This document shows, piece by piece, positions 8,759 through 17,189 of a stretch of 64,000 nucleotides of DNA. The stretch is from NCBI RefSeq assembly GCF_000758585.1, contig NZ_CP009281.1, positions 4,030,001 to 4,094,000 of the forward strand. The letters are read 5' to 3'. This stretch comes from Paenibacillus sp. FSL R5-0345. Lineage in GTDB: Bacteria; Bacillota; Bacilli; Paenibacillales; Paenibacillaceae. Within the stretch, counting starts at the first letter, position 1; each line of letters opens with the position of its first letter. Below the pieces are notes generated by a model. The model had not been told where the DNA came from and made no database searches. It worked only from the letters and a program-made list of their open reading frames with translations. The translations under genes and the position numbers were made by a program.

Positions 8759-9300
8759 TTATTGATCAACAAATATTTAGTGTGAGAGGAATCCAATACA
8801 TCATTCGATCTGCAACCCCTACGGATGCTATGACATTGTCCAAATTAAGAGTACAAATTGATGGTGAGACCGAGAATTTAGACAGAGAACCAGGGGAAGC
8901 GTTCATTGACGAATTAGGCTTCACGGTGCTTATTCAATCTGATTCGAAGGAACCCAGAAAATTGTTTCTTGTAGCGGTAGTTGAAGATCAAATCGTTGGG
9001 TTCTCCCGATGTGAAGGTCCTACTTTAAAAAGATTCGCTCATAAAGTAGAGTTTGGAGTATGTGTGTTGCAGGATTATTGGGGTTATGGAATTGGAAAGA
9101 ATCTTTTAGCAGAATCTATTGCTTGGGCCGACGCTAACGGTATCCAGAAAATCGCTTTAAATGTCCTGGAAACGAATGACAAAGCAATTAAACTTTATCA
9201 AAAGCTCGGCTTTGAGATCGAAGGCACATTAAAGAACGACAAGATCCTTTCGGATGGCAAATTCTATAACACGATTATGATGGGACGACTCGCGGATTGA
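8755..9300 (+). CDS. GNAT-family N-acetyltransferase
   Basis: This 181-residue protein has the GNAT layout. Beta strands 2 and 3 are around FLVAVVEDQIVGFSRCEG, the acetyl-CoA loop is DYWGYGIGKNLL (about 118-129, the Q/RxxGxG/A type), and the C-terminal segment ALNVLETNDKAIKLYQKLGFEIEGT is present in parts (LYQKLGFEIEG). The substrate is unknown; RimI-like and RimL-like proteins and antibiotic or amine acetyltransferases all share this fold. It is translationally coupled to the NUDIX gene by a 4-base overlap. Confidence 0.85.
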   Translation: MIIDQQIFSVRGIQYIIRSATPTDAMTLSKLRVQIDGETENLDREPGEAFIDELGFTVLIQSDSKEPRKLFLVAVVEDQIVGFSRCEGPTLKRFAHKVEFGVCVLQDYWGYGIGKNLLAESIAWADANGIQKIALNVLETNDKAIKLYQKLGFEIEGTLKNDKILSDGKFYNTIMMGRLAD

Positions 9301-9308
9301 TTAAAAAA

Positions 9309-9341
9309 AAGGCAGAACCTGAATCCCTCAGGTCCTGCCTT
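9309..9341. terminator. Bidirectional terminator between the GNAT gene and the GH42 gene
   Basis: The stem AAGGCAG/CTGCCTT continues as ACCTGA/TCAGGT after a 1x1 mismatch. A T run on the plus side (TCTTTTTATA) and an A run before it mean it works on both strands. Confidence 0.9.
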
Positions 9342-9345
9342 CTTT

Positions 9346-11421
9346 TTATACTAGCGATTTACGCTTCAACATTACGAGATCATTTACCGCTAGATTCAAC
9401 ACAGCCGGAGCTGCAGAACCTGAGCTCAAATCTGTATAATCCGCTCCATCTAATTTGACCGCTTGCGGACTGCCACTGTAGTTTTGCACAAAGATATAAT
9501 CGCTTTCTCCATCGGTACGAAGCTGCGCTGTCACACCAGTTGGAAGCTCACTATCAAGTGCACGCGTAATTCCTGCTTTAGCAGTGATCGCAGCATACAA
9601 TTCAACGTAGAAAGAAGCGTCTTTCACACGAGTAGCGAGGTGATATGCATTTCCTTCACCGAAACGATTTACCGTAAGTGCTGGACGGCCAGCATAGAAA
9701 TCACTGCGATAAGTGCCTAATGCTTCCGCACCTTCCAAGTGGATCAGCTCAGCAATTTCATGCGCATCATAATTTCCACTAAGATTAAGTGCATTGCTCG
9801 CCTGCATTACAACACCATTCAAATCACGGCTATGCAGTCCTTCTGTCTCCTCCGCCCAAATACCGAGCGTTCTGCGCAGTGGTCCAGGGAATCCACCCAA
9901 ATGGCATAAATCCGTTTCGTTAACGACACCAGACCAATAGGTTGCCAGAAAATTTCCGCCCTGCTCCACAAACTTCTCGATGCGCTTTCCATTTTCTTCG
10001 CTGATCAGATATAACATAGGTGCAATGACCAGACTGTAGGAGGACAGATCATCTCCCGATCCGATCATATCAACCGGAATACCCAGCTCCCAAAGTGCCC
10101 GATAATGCTGGAGTACAGTCTCCTCATAACGTAATCCGGAATTACGAATACCTTGTGCATCTTTGATCGCCCAGCGGTTGTCCCAATCGAAAATAATCGC
10201 TGTTTTCACTGGAGTTGATGTACCTACTACTTCTGTCATTCCCGCCAGCGTCTTTCCTACCTCTGTAACTTCTTTAAACACACGAGTCTCGGAATGTCCG
10301 CTATGGTCAACAACCGCACCGTGGAACTTCTCACTAGAGCCCCGGCTTTTACGCCATTGGAAATATTGTACAGAATCCGAACCATGCGCTACCGCTTGAA
10401 GTGAAGACAGCTTGTGCATACCAGGACGCTTCAGCTTACTGACCGATTGCCAGTTCGTAAGTGATGGTGTGCTCTCCATGAGCAGGAATGGTTTCTTTTT
10501 AAAAGAACGCATTAAATCGTAGTGCATCGCCGTCCATGCCGCCAGTCTAGCATCGTCACCGTCTTCAGTATAATGCCATTCTGGATAAGCGTCCCATGAG
10601 ACAACATCCAGAATTTTGGCTAGTTCGCGATAATCAATGCCATCGATCATATGCATATTCGTTGTAATTGGCAGCGCTGGATTGTAAGGGCGTACAACAT
10701 TAATCTCATGCTGACAGAAATCAATCGTCCGTTCGCTGACAAAACGCCGCCAGTCAAGGTTCAAGCCGTGTACTTGTGTTTCTCCATGTGGCGCTGGGGA
10801 TTCAATCTGTGTCCATGAAGTGTAGGTATGACTCCAAAAAGTAGCCCACCAAGCATGATTTACCTCATCCAAACTGTTATTGTATTTGACCTTTAACCAA
10901 TCTCTAAAAGCATTCTGACAAAGATCACAGTGGCATTCACCACCGAACTCATTCGAAATATGCCAACCGATAACAGCCGGATGCTGGCTATAACGTTCCG
11001 CAAGCTTCGCATTTAAAATCGCAGTTTTCTCCCGATACACAGGTGAGGTGAAGCAATGATTATGACGGAAGCCATGTAAATTGTGAACACGATTACGTTC
11101 CACTCTTAGAACTTCAGGGTACTTCTCAGACATCCAAGCAGGCCGTGCTCCACTTGGTGTTGCTAGAAATGCGTAAATCCCATTCTCAGCAAAAGAATCC
11201 AATACACTATCTAGCCAATCAAAAGTGAATACACCTTCTTCAGGCTCTAGGGATACCCAAGAAAAAATTCCGACAGACATCACATTACAGTTTGCAAGCT
11301 TCATCAGACGAATATCTTCACGCAAAATTTCTGGATACTTCAGCCATTGTTCAGGATTATAATCAGCACCGTGCAGCATCACTGGAGCTTTGCTACTAAT
11401 CGGGGAATGTTTTTTACTCAT
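9346..11421 (-). CDS. GH42 beta-galactosidase
   Basis: The 691-residue retaining glycosidase hydrolyses terminal beta-D-galactosides or beta-galactans. The acid/base E158 sits in HISNEFGGE and the nucleophile E316 in LLMESTPS. A zinc-site set of cysteines typical of GH42 is present at C123, C163, C165 and C168. Domain order is the TIM barrel (about 15-395), a class I glutamine-amidotransferase-like trimerisation domain (about 405-615), and a small beta domain. There is no signal peptide, so it acts on imported oligosaccharides. It is divergent from an AraC regulator, which probably controls it. Confidence 0.93.
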   Translation of the reverse strand: MSKKHSPISSKAPVMLHGADYNPEQWLKYPEILREDIRLMKLANCNVMSVGIFSWVSLEPEEGVFTFDWLDSVLDSFAENGIYAFLATPSGARPAWMSEKYPEVLRVERNRVHNLHGFRHNHCFTSPVYREKTAILNAKLAERYSQHPAVIGWHISNEFGGECHCDLCQNAFRDWLKVKYNNSLDEVNHAWWATFWSHTYTSWTQIESPAPHGETQVHGLNLDWRRFVSERTIDFCQHEINVVRPYNPALPITTNMHMIDGIDYRELAKILDVVSWDAYPEWHYTEDGDDARLAAWTAMHYDLMRSFKKKPFLLMESTPSLTNWQSVSKLKRPGMHKLSSLQAVAHGSDSVQYFQWRKSRGSSEKFHGAVVDHSGHSETRVFKEVTEVGKTLAGMTEVVGTSTPVKTAIIFDWDNRWAIKDAQGIRNSGLRYEETVLQHYRALWELGIPVDMIGSGDDLSSYSLVIAPMLYLISEENGKRIEKFVEQGGNFLATYWSGVVNETDLCHLGGFPGPLRRTLGIWAEETEGLHSRDLNGVVMQASNALNLSGNYDAHEIAELIHLEGAEALGTYRSDFYAGRPALTVNRFGEGNAYHLATRVKDASFYVELYAAITAKAGITRALDSELPTGVTAQLRTDGESDYIFVQNYSGSPQAVKLDGADYTDLSSGSAAPAVLNLAVNDLVMLKRKSLV

Positions 11422-11610
11422 TGTGTAAGATCATCCTCTCAATTCTGCCCATTTTTGGAATGGGACTATTCTCTGATGAGACGTTAGATGCCGAAGCTAT
11501 CTAAATCAAGAATCATCATTTATACTATTTATAATAAAAGAAAACTCACCTAGAACAGTAGGAATATACTCTCGAAGTGATAGTACAAAATGAATATGAG
11601 GTGAATCATC

Positions 11611-12477
11611 CTGCTTCCATTTTCTCTGATAGAGCTACCGCGCGACGCTGAGACGCTTCCCTTATATCCTTACTCTGTCGGACGTCATATCCAATTTCAT
11701 CATGTGCGGCCTGCCGGCTTCCCTGTGCACCAGATTTTTCTGATTCGTACCGGAACTGGGTTGTTTCGTGATCTGGAGAACGGTACTGAAATCATACTAG
11801 AACCTGGAATGGCTTTCGCCTTCCCACCGGATCGAGGACACGAATATTATCCTACCTCACATGAACCATGGCATGTGGGTTTCATCGGAATCGAAGGAAT
11901 TCAGTCGCAAGGTTTACTAGAGGGGATTGGGCTTCTCCCTTCTATACCCTATCACCCTGCTCGTTTTGAACAATGTTGGGAGGAAATCGGAAAGATCTGG
12001 CATACGGTGAACAATCAGACGGCTAGTCGACAAGACGCGCATGGGATGGAAGATCTATCTATAACCCTATATCGATTACTTCTGATGTTGCGTCGTTCTG
12101 AATCCACTCATACCTCAGGCAGTCGTTTAGAACTTGAGTCTGTGCGTAATGGAGCGTTGGCTAAAGCGGTTGGTCTTATTAACGAGCATTATACTGAGCC
12201 GCTCCTTATCTCCAATCTAGCAGCTGCTGTAGGTTATTCCGTCCAGCACTTCCAGCGCCTATTCGTACATGAATACGGCATAACTCCGCATAAGTATCTT
12301 CAGAATCTGCGACTAGAACGTGCGGTACAGTTAATGACGGAGAATGATGAGATTCTCGTTCAAGATATTGCGCTTCAGCTTGGCATGGAAACGAATTATT
12401 TTATAAGGATTTTTCGAAATACTTATGGCTGTACGCCTGGGGTGATGAAGGAGAGACTTTTAGAGGGGAACAAATAA
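11611..12477 (+). CDS. AraC-family regulator of the GH42 gene, non-standard start
   Basis: The protein has an N-terminal cupin sugar-sensing domain (IFLIRTGTG, LEPGMAFAFPPDRGHEYYP) and two C-terminal AraC helix-turn-helices (AAAVGYSVQHFQRLF and LGMETNYFIRIFRNTYG). The frame is open from 11605, and the residues upstream of the first GTG (11704) look like real cupin sequence (YPYSVGRHIQFHHV). AGGTGA at 11599-11604 is followed 6 bases later by an in-frame CTG at 11611, so I place the start there (288 residues). No ATG, GTG or TTG lies between 11605 and 11704. It is divergent from GH42, which it probably activates. Confidence 0.8.
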   Translation: MLPFSLIELPRDAETLPLYPYSVGRHIQFHHVRPAGFPVHQIFLIRTGTGLFRDLENGTEIILEPGMAFAFPPDRGHEYYPTSHEPWHVGFIGIEGIQSQGLLEGIGLLPSIPYHPARFEQCWEEIGKIWHTVNNQTASRQDAHGMEDLSITLYRLLLMLRRSESTHTSGSRLELESVRNGALAKAVGLINEHYTEPLLISNLAAAVGYSVQHFQRLFVHEYGITPHKYLQNLRLERAVQLMTENDEILVQDIALQLGMETNYFIRIFRNTYGCTPGVMKERLLEGNK

Positions 12478-12584
12478 GATCACGTACCCTACGCGACTTC
12501 ACTGCTTCGTTTGGCAAACCATCATTTTCTTAGCATCAGTAGTACTCTGCAAATTCAAGAACTCCCCACATGCATTGTCTTTAT

Positions 12585-12618
12585 CACAAAACCCACAGTC
12601 ATCACTGTGGGTTTTGTG
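12585..12618 (+). terminator. Terminator after the AraC gene
   Basis: A perfect 15-bp stem (12585-12599 with 12604-12618) closes a 4-base loop. The 3' arm contains GTTTTGTG, followed by TTCTT. Confidence 0.85.
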
Positions 12619-12737
12619 TTCTTCATACAAATCCATTTTTGCATACATGAGGTTGATATGCCGTTACTCTATCCTAACTTGGACATATCGTATTATGAGA
12701 CTTTTCCCAAATAAAAAGCATCTAAGGGGTTGGTTAA

Positions 12738-13445
12738 ATGAACGGTGTTTCCATTATTACCTGTACAAATCGTCCAAATTATTTAAACAACCTACTTCAA
12801 AATTACAACAGACAACGATATGCCCAAAAAGAACTCATCATTATTATCAATAACAATGCAATTCCACTATTCCCCTACCAACAATTAGCTAAAAAACACA
12901 AAAACATAAAGATATTTCGTAAACCAGAACATCAAACTCTGGGTTCATGCTTAAACTATGCCGTAACGAAATGTAAATATCATACCATTGCCAAATTCGA
13001 CGACGACGATTATTATGCCCCTCATTATTTAACAGAAAGTATTCAGACATTAAATAGAACAAATGCTGATATTCTTGGAAAACGAGCTCATTACATGTAT
13101 TTAAGTGGTTCTAAGACTTTGATCCTTCGTTTCGCACATGATGAACATCGAACAGTTACTCATCTACCAGGCGCTACACTCGTCTTCAAACGTAAAGTAT
13201 TCGATCATGTGAAATTTCCTGATAGAAACGTGGGTGAGGATGATCTTTTTTGCAGCAGAAGTAGAAAGAAAGGTTATAAGGTGTATTCTGCGAGTAAGAA
13301 TAACTTCGTAGCCATACGAAGAAAAAACTCTTCTAAGCACACATGGATTATCAGCGACAGCACTCTAATAGCAAACCATAAGATCATCCGTAATATTAAA
13401 AACTACAAGGCCTTTGTTGGACGCAGTCCAAAGATCAAGTTATGA
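12738..13445 (+). CDS. GT2-type glycosyltransferase, first of a tandem pair
   Basis: This 235-residue GT-A fold transferase starts SIITCTNRPNYLNNLLQNY and has the metal/nucleotide-sugar motif KFDDDDYYAP (about residues 89-98). It also has the acid motif GED (about 167-169) that usually contains the GT2 catalytic base. A C-terminal segment RRKNSSKHTWI follows. It ends by overlapping the next gene (ATGA), which encodes a closely similar protein. Donor and acceptor are unknown; transfer to a cell-surface or spore-surface glycan is possible. It lacks a membrane segment. The ATG follows AAGGGG. Confidence 0.82.
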   Translation: MNGVSIITCTNRPNYLNNLLQNYNRQRYAQKELIIIINNNAIPLFPYQQLAKKHKNIKIFRKPEHQTLGSCLNYAVTKCKYHTIAKFDDDDYYAPHYLTESIQTLNRTNADILGKRAHYMYLSGSKTLILRFAHDEHRTVTHLPGATLVFKRKVFDHVKFPDRNVGEDDLFCSRSRKKGYKVYSASKNNFVAIRRKNSSKHTWIISDSTLIANHKIIRNIKNYKAFVGRSPKIKL

Positions 13446-14158
13446 AATGGGCTGCTGATTCTAATGGATCTGCTGTATCTATCCTGACCTGTACAAAACG
13501 AGCTGACTGTATAAATACACTATTTGATAACTATCGACGACAGAATTTCAATCCTAAAGAACTTATCGTGATCATAAATAATAATGATTTGAAGATCAAT
13601 GACTATATAACTGCTGCAAAAAAACATAAGAATGTGCGGGTTTATAAAATACCGGAACATCGTTCTCTCGGATTTTGTTTGAATTTTGGTGTGCAATTAG
13701 CGAAATATAGTTATATCGCTAAATTTGATGATGACGACTACTACGCTACCAACTATTTAACCGATAGTATGCAAACCCTTCATAAGAGTAAGGCGGATAT
13801 CGTTGGAAAACGGGCTCACTTCATGTATCTAAATGACAAGAAATTACTCTTGGTACGCTACTCTCATATGGAAAATAAATATGTAACCAATCTTCAAGGT
13901 GCGACCCTGCTCATTAAACGTAATGTATTCCAGCAAATTTCTTTTCCAGATCGGAACCGAGGGGAATGCGTCAAGTTCTGTTCTGATTGTGCTGCACATG
14001 GCTTTAAGATTTACGCAGGAAACAAGTATAACTTCGCTGCAATTCGTAGAAAAAACTCCAAAGATCACACCTGGATTGTCAGCGATAAGAAGCTTTTATC
14101 CAAAAGTGTTAAAGTTATAAAAGTAAAAAACTTCAAAAAATACGTCACACGAAGCTGA
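13442..14158 (+). CDS. GT2-type glycosyltransferase, second of a tandem pair, altered acid motif
   Basis: This 238-residue protein is a paralogue of the preceding one along its whole length; compare YYRRQNFNPKELIVIINNN-type phrases, KFDDDDYYATNYL, and RRKNSKDHTWI. The DDDD metal site is kept. The GED motif of the upstream copy is GEC here, so the usual catalytic acid of the family is missing, while several cysteines are gained nearby (CVKFCSDCAAHG). It may act in a complex with its twin, have shifted specificity, or be weakly active. The start codon lies inside the end of the upstream gene. Confidence 0.82.
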   Translation: MKWAADSNGSAVSILTCTKRADCINTLFDNYRRQNFNPKELIVIINNNDLKINDYITAAKKHKNVRVYKIPEHRSLGFCLNFGVQLAKYSYIAKFDDDDYYATNYLTDSMQTLHKSKADIVGKRAHFMYLNDKKLLLVRYSHMENKYVTNLQGATLLIKRNVFQQISFPDRNRGECVKFCSDCAAHGFKIYAGNKYNFAAIRRKNSKDHTWIVSDKKLLSKSVKVIKVKNFKKYVTRS

Positions 14159-14273
14159 ATTAATCCAACGAAGTAATAATTTATAATTATATCTATTCTT
14201 TAAATTGTGCAGGAAACATGTATTGGTTAGAGTAAAACGTGAGGACTTCAGAATCTCTAAATGAGGTGTTAAT

Positions 14274-15107
14274 GTGCTAAATACTCTATTCCAATATTTA
14301 GTCAGACCTGTCATCTACACGCCAAGCACTACCGAATTTTGGAATCATCCACATATATCAAAAGGAATGCTAGAGGCGCATCTGGATAAAAATTGGGACG
14401 CGGCTAGTCGTAAAGAAGAATTCATTAATGAATCCGTGAACTGGATTTCAACAATGCTTCCCTCAAACCGCTATCCAGATCTACTTGATATAGGCTGTGG
14501 CCCTGGGTTATACGCAGAGAAATTTCATAGTGCTGGATATTCTGTAACAGGAATAGATTTTTCACAGAGATCAATAGCCTATGCACAAGAGCAATCTATT
14601 CTTAATCGTTCCAATATTCAATATCTTTATCAAAACTACTTAGATATGAATTACTCTGAAAGCTTTGATATAGTTACTCTTATTTATTGCGATTATGGTG
14701 TATTATCCACTAGAGACAGATCTCTATTATTAGACAAGATTTATAAAGCATTGAAACCGAATGGAAAACTTATTTTAGATGTATTTACACCCAGACAGCA
14801 TGAAGGGAAGAATGAACAGAAAGAATGGGAAAATAATATTTCCGGCGGTTTTTGGGATGAGAATCCACATTTATGCCTGAACTCTTTTTATCGTTATGAC
14901 GAAGATCTGACAGTTCTAAATCAAACCATTGTTGTTAGTGAACACTCGACTCTATGCTATAACATATGGGAGCATTGTTTCACAGAACATACCTTAATTA
15001 ATGAAATACGAAATGCAGGCTTTGGCCAGATCGAATTGTTTGCTGATGTAGCAGGAAAACCTTTCAATAATGAGGGGACTACCCTTTGTACGGTAATAAC
15101 CAAATAA
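14274..15107 (+). CDS. Class I SAM-dependent methyltransferase
   Basis: The 277-residue protein has motif I LLDIGCGPGLYAEKF (about 71-85), an acidic residue ending strand 2 (VTGIDFS), and motif III-like LKPNGKLILDVFTP. It transfers methyl groups from S-adenosylmethionine to an unknown acceptor. The start is GTG, preceded by GAGGTG. It follows the two glycosyltransferases after 115 bases, so it may methylate the glycan they build. That link rests only on position. Confidence 0.85.
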   Translation: MLNTLFQYLVRPVIYTPSTTEFWNHPHISKGMLEAHLDKNWDAASRKEEFINESVNWISTMLPSNRYPDLLDIGCGPGLYAEKFHSAGYSVTGIDFSQRSIAYAQEQSILNRSNIQYLYQNYLDMNYSESFDIVTLIYCDYGVLSTRDRSLLLDKIYKALKPNGKLILDVFTPRQHEGKNEQKEWENNISGGFWDENPHLCLNSFYRYDEDLTVLNQTIVVSEHSTLCYNIWEHCFTEHTLINEIRNAGFGQIELFADVAGKPFNNEGTTLCTVITK

Positions 15108-15111
15108 AAAG

Positions 15112-15153
15112 GACTGGATAAAAACATAGCTTCGTGGCTATGAGCATCCAGTC
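15112..15153. terminator. Bidirectional terminator between the methyltransferase and the GH18 gene
   Basis: The stem GACTGGAT/ATCCAGTC contains an inner stem CATAGC/GCTATG. T runs follow it on both strands. Confidence 0.88.
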
Positions 15154-15159
15154 TCTTTT

Positions 15160-16767
15160 TTAAAACGTATAATCATAAAATCTCTCTGCATTACTTAGGC
15201 TAGTCCATATATCAGAGCTTTCCCCACCTATATACCAATAGGCAACCCCAGCTAAATTGTTCTTAACGCTTAAATTGTATTTGGCTATTAGTGAACGTCC
15301 ATCCTCAATCCAGATGGTGTGCTTTATGGACTGCTTCGTATAATTGGCAACATATTGTCCCAAAGACTCATTCCATACGGGCTTCATCCCATAGTTATTA
15401 ATAATCTGATTTTGCTCCGAAAGCGACATGTACTTTGATGATGAAACCGTACCATTCTGATTCAACGTCCAGTCCCGATTATATAAAGGCAATGCCAATA
15501 TAACTTTTTGGCTGGGTACTACTTTTAATATAGTATTCACAGCCTGTTGATCAAAAGGAATTGAGGCATTCGGCCCAGGAAGCTTACTCCCATCATAATG
15601 CTCGTCATAACCCATCATCACCATATAGTTCACTTGCTTACCTAGTGCAGCATAGTCAAAAGCATCTGTCCAATCTGTTCCAAGATCAGGAGAAACGTCT
15701 ATCGACAGCTTAGCGTTAAGTGAATGCATTTTCTCAGCTAATAAAGTAATAAATGAGGTCAAATACGCACGATCATCAGGCCCAACATTTTCAAAATCAA
15801 TATTTAGTCCATCTAATCCATATTTACTCACTACAACAGCTAATTGATTTACTGCCGTAGTCCTTGTGCTTACACTCGACAACATTTGATGCGTTGCTTC
15901 TTGATCTGAACGATTGCCAACCATCGCCCATATTTTCTTATTATTCTTCTTTGCCCATGTGATCAGCGAAGCATCCGTAGAATCCGTTACTGCACCTGAT
16001 TTTCCTACATAATACCATCGTGGCGATAAGGTATTCACGTTGGACTTCAGAACCGTATTCTCATATTGTGCCGTCGTCTGACCATATTGCCAGCCTATAA
16101 CGATCTGATCCTCTGGCTTCTCCTCAAGCTCTGCTGCCCAGCTGTCATTTTGCAGAACCCGGTCAATGAGGACAGCTGTTTCCTGTCTAGTAATAGGATC
16201 AGAAGGACGGAAATTCCTGCTATTGTCCCCCATCATTAAACCTAGATCATTTACTTTAACAACAGCTGATCTTGCCCAACTAGCAATTTCATTTCGATCA
16301 TTAAACGAAGTTAGAGCGGAAGTATGGTTTGTTTGCTTTAAAGCTTTGGCCATCCATACAGCCGCTTCCTGCCTAGTAACTGCTTTTACTGGCGCGAAAG
16401 TAGTTGCCGATGTGCCGTTAGCCAGCTCAAGCTGAACAGCTGCCTGTATCCAGCCGTAATACCAAGCTTTTTTAGCTACATCTGTATAAGGAGATACTGG
16501 ACTAACTGCAGGATCTAGCTTTAGCAGACGATCAAGTACCGTTATGAATTCTGCTCTAGTAATCGATTTAGTAGGTGAAAAGCTTGTCTCCGATGTGCCA
16601 GTTAATATGTTTCGATGATATAAATCTATGATTTCTTTTTTAGCATAACTGTTACTTATATCTTTAAATGGGGCTCCATCATCAGCCCATATATGTTGAA
16701 TAAATACCCCAGCTACAAGCAATACTACAAGTATAGTAATAACAAACCTACCAAATCTATTGTTCAC
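15160..16767 (-). CDS. SLH-anchored GH18 glycoside hydrolase
   Basis: An N-terminal signal peptide or anchor (about 7-27, ending before ADDG) is followed by three S-layer homology domains (about 33-84, 94-143, 154-205) with ITRAEF/VTRQEA/ITRQET signatures. A GH18 barrel then fills residues 222-535. The catalytic motif is D319-G-L-N-I-D324-F-E326, with E326 as acid and N in place of the usual first inner D. Such proteins are held on secondary cell-wall polymer and hydrolyse N-acetylglucosamine-containing glycans. They include chitinase-like enzymes and spore-cortex YaaH/SleL relatives. The substrate is not clear from sequence. Confidence 0.88.
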   Translation of the reverse strand: MNNRFGRFVITILVVLLVAGVFIQHIWADDGAPFKDISNSYAKKEIIDLYHRNILTGTSETSFSPTKSITRAEFITVLDRLLKLDPAVSPVSPYTDVAKKAWYYGWIQAAVQLELANGTSATTFAPVKAVTRQEAAVWMAKALKQTNHTSALTSFNDRNEIASWARSAVVKVNDLGLMMGDNSRNFRPSDPITRQETAVLIDRVLQNDSWAAELEEKPEDQIVIGWQYGQTTAQYENTVLKSNVNTLSPRWYYVGKSGAVTDSTDASLITWAKKNNKKIWAMVGNRSDQEATHQMLSSVSTRTTAVNQLAVVVSKYGLDGLNIDFENVGPDDRAYLTSFITLLAEKMHSLNAKLSIDVSPDLGTDWTDAFDYAALGKQVNYMVMMGYDEHYDGSKLPGPNASIPFDQQAVNTILKVVPSQKVILALPLYNRDWTLNQNGTVSSSKYMSLSEQNQIINNYGMKPVWNESLGQYVANYTKQSIKHTIWIEDGRSLIAKYNLSVKNNLAGVAYWYIGGESSDIWTSLSNAERFYDYTF

Positions 16768-16894
16768 GAGATGATCCTCCTCGGATATAATCTTCGAATT
16801 ATACCAAGGATAGAGTCAATAAACATTGCTAAAATATTGGTAGAGTGCGAAAAGATGTACTTTGTGAATCTCATCCATTTTTCGCTCGGAATAA

Positions 16895-16996
16895 CTAGTA
16901 ATCGTATGGATCAAGAGCCCCGAGCTCATACCGGACTGTACGTTCTTTAAGCGAAGCAATTTGTGCGGTATGATGGCGACCATGCAAAGCGTATTT
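16895..16996 (-). pseudogene. Fragment of a DinB/YfiT-family gene (C-terminal end)
   Basis: Minus-strand translation gives KYALHGRHHTAQIASLKER followed by about 14 more residues to a TAG stop. The H-x-x-x-HHTAQI-x-x-L-R/K-x-R arrangement is the metal-binding C-terminal helix of DinB-like putative metal-dependent hydrolases. Two stop codons lie immediately upstream in the same frame and no start is near, so only the end of a gene survives. The surrounding 16768-17090 stretch is otherwise without a recognisable gene. Confidence 0.5.
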
Positions 16997-17090
16997 TTAT
17001 CAAATTGAATTCGTTAGCTATCAGTTTATATCCTTCCATCGGTGTTGTAATATTGATGTTTTCAAAATATAAGTCCCCACTTATAACAAA

Positions 17091-17112
17091 AGACACCCCT
17101 AAAGGAGTGTCT
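17091..17112 (-). terminator. Terminator of the ABC-2 exporter genes
   Basis: The stem AGACACTCC/GGGGTGTCT (minus strand, one wobble) is followed by TTTGTTATAA. Confidence 0.6.
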
Positions 17113-17189
17113 GACAACAGTTATGATATTCGAAATTCATATTTATGAAGTTACGTTCTGATTGAATCAGAAGATAGTACTTTACTTAT

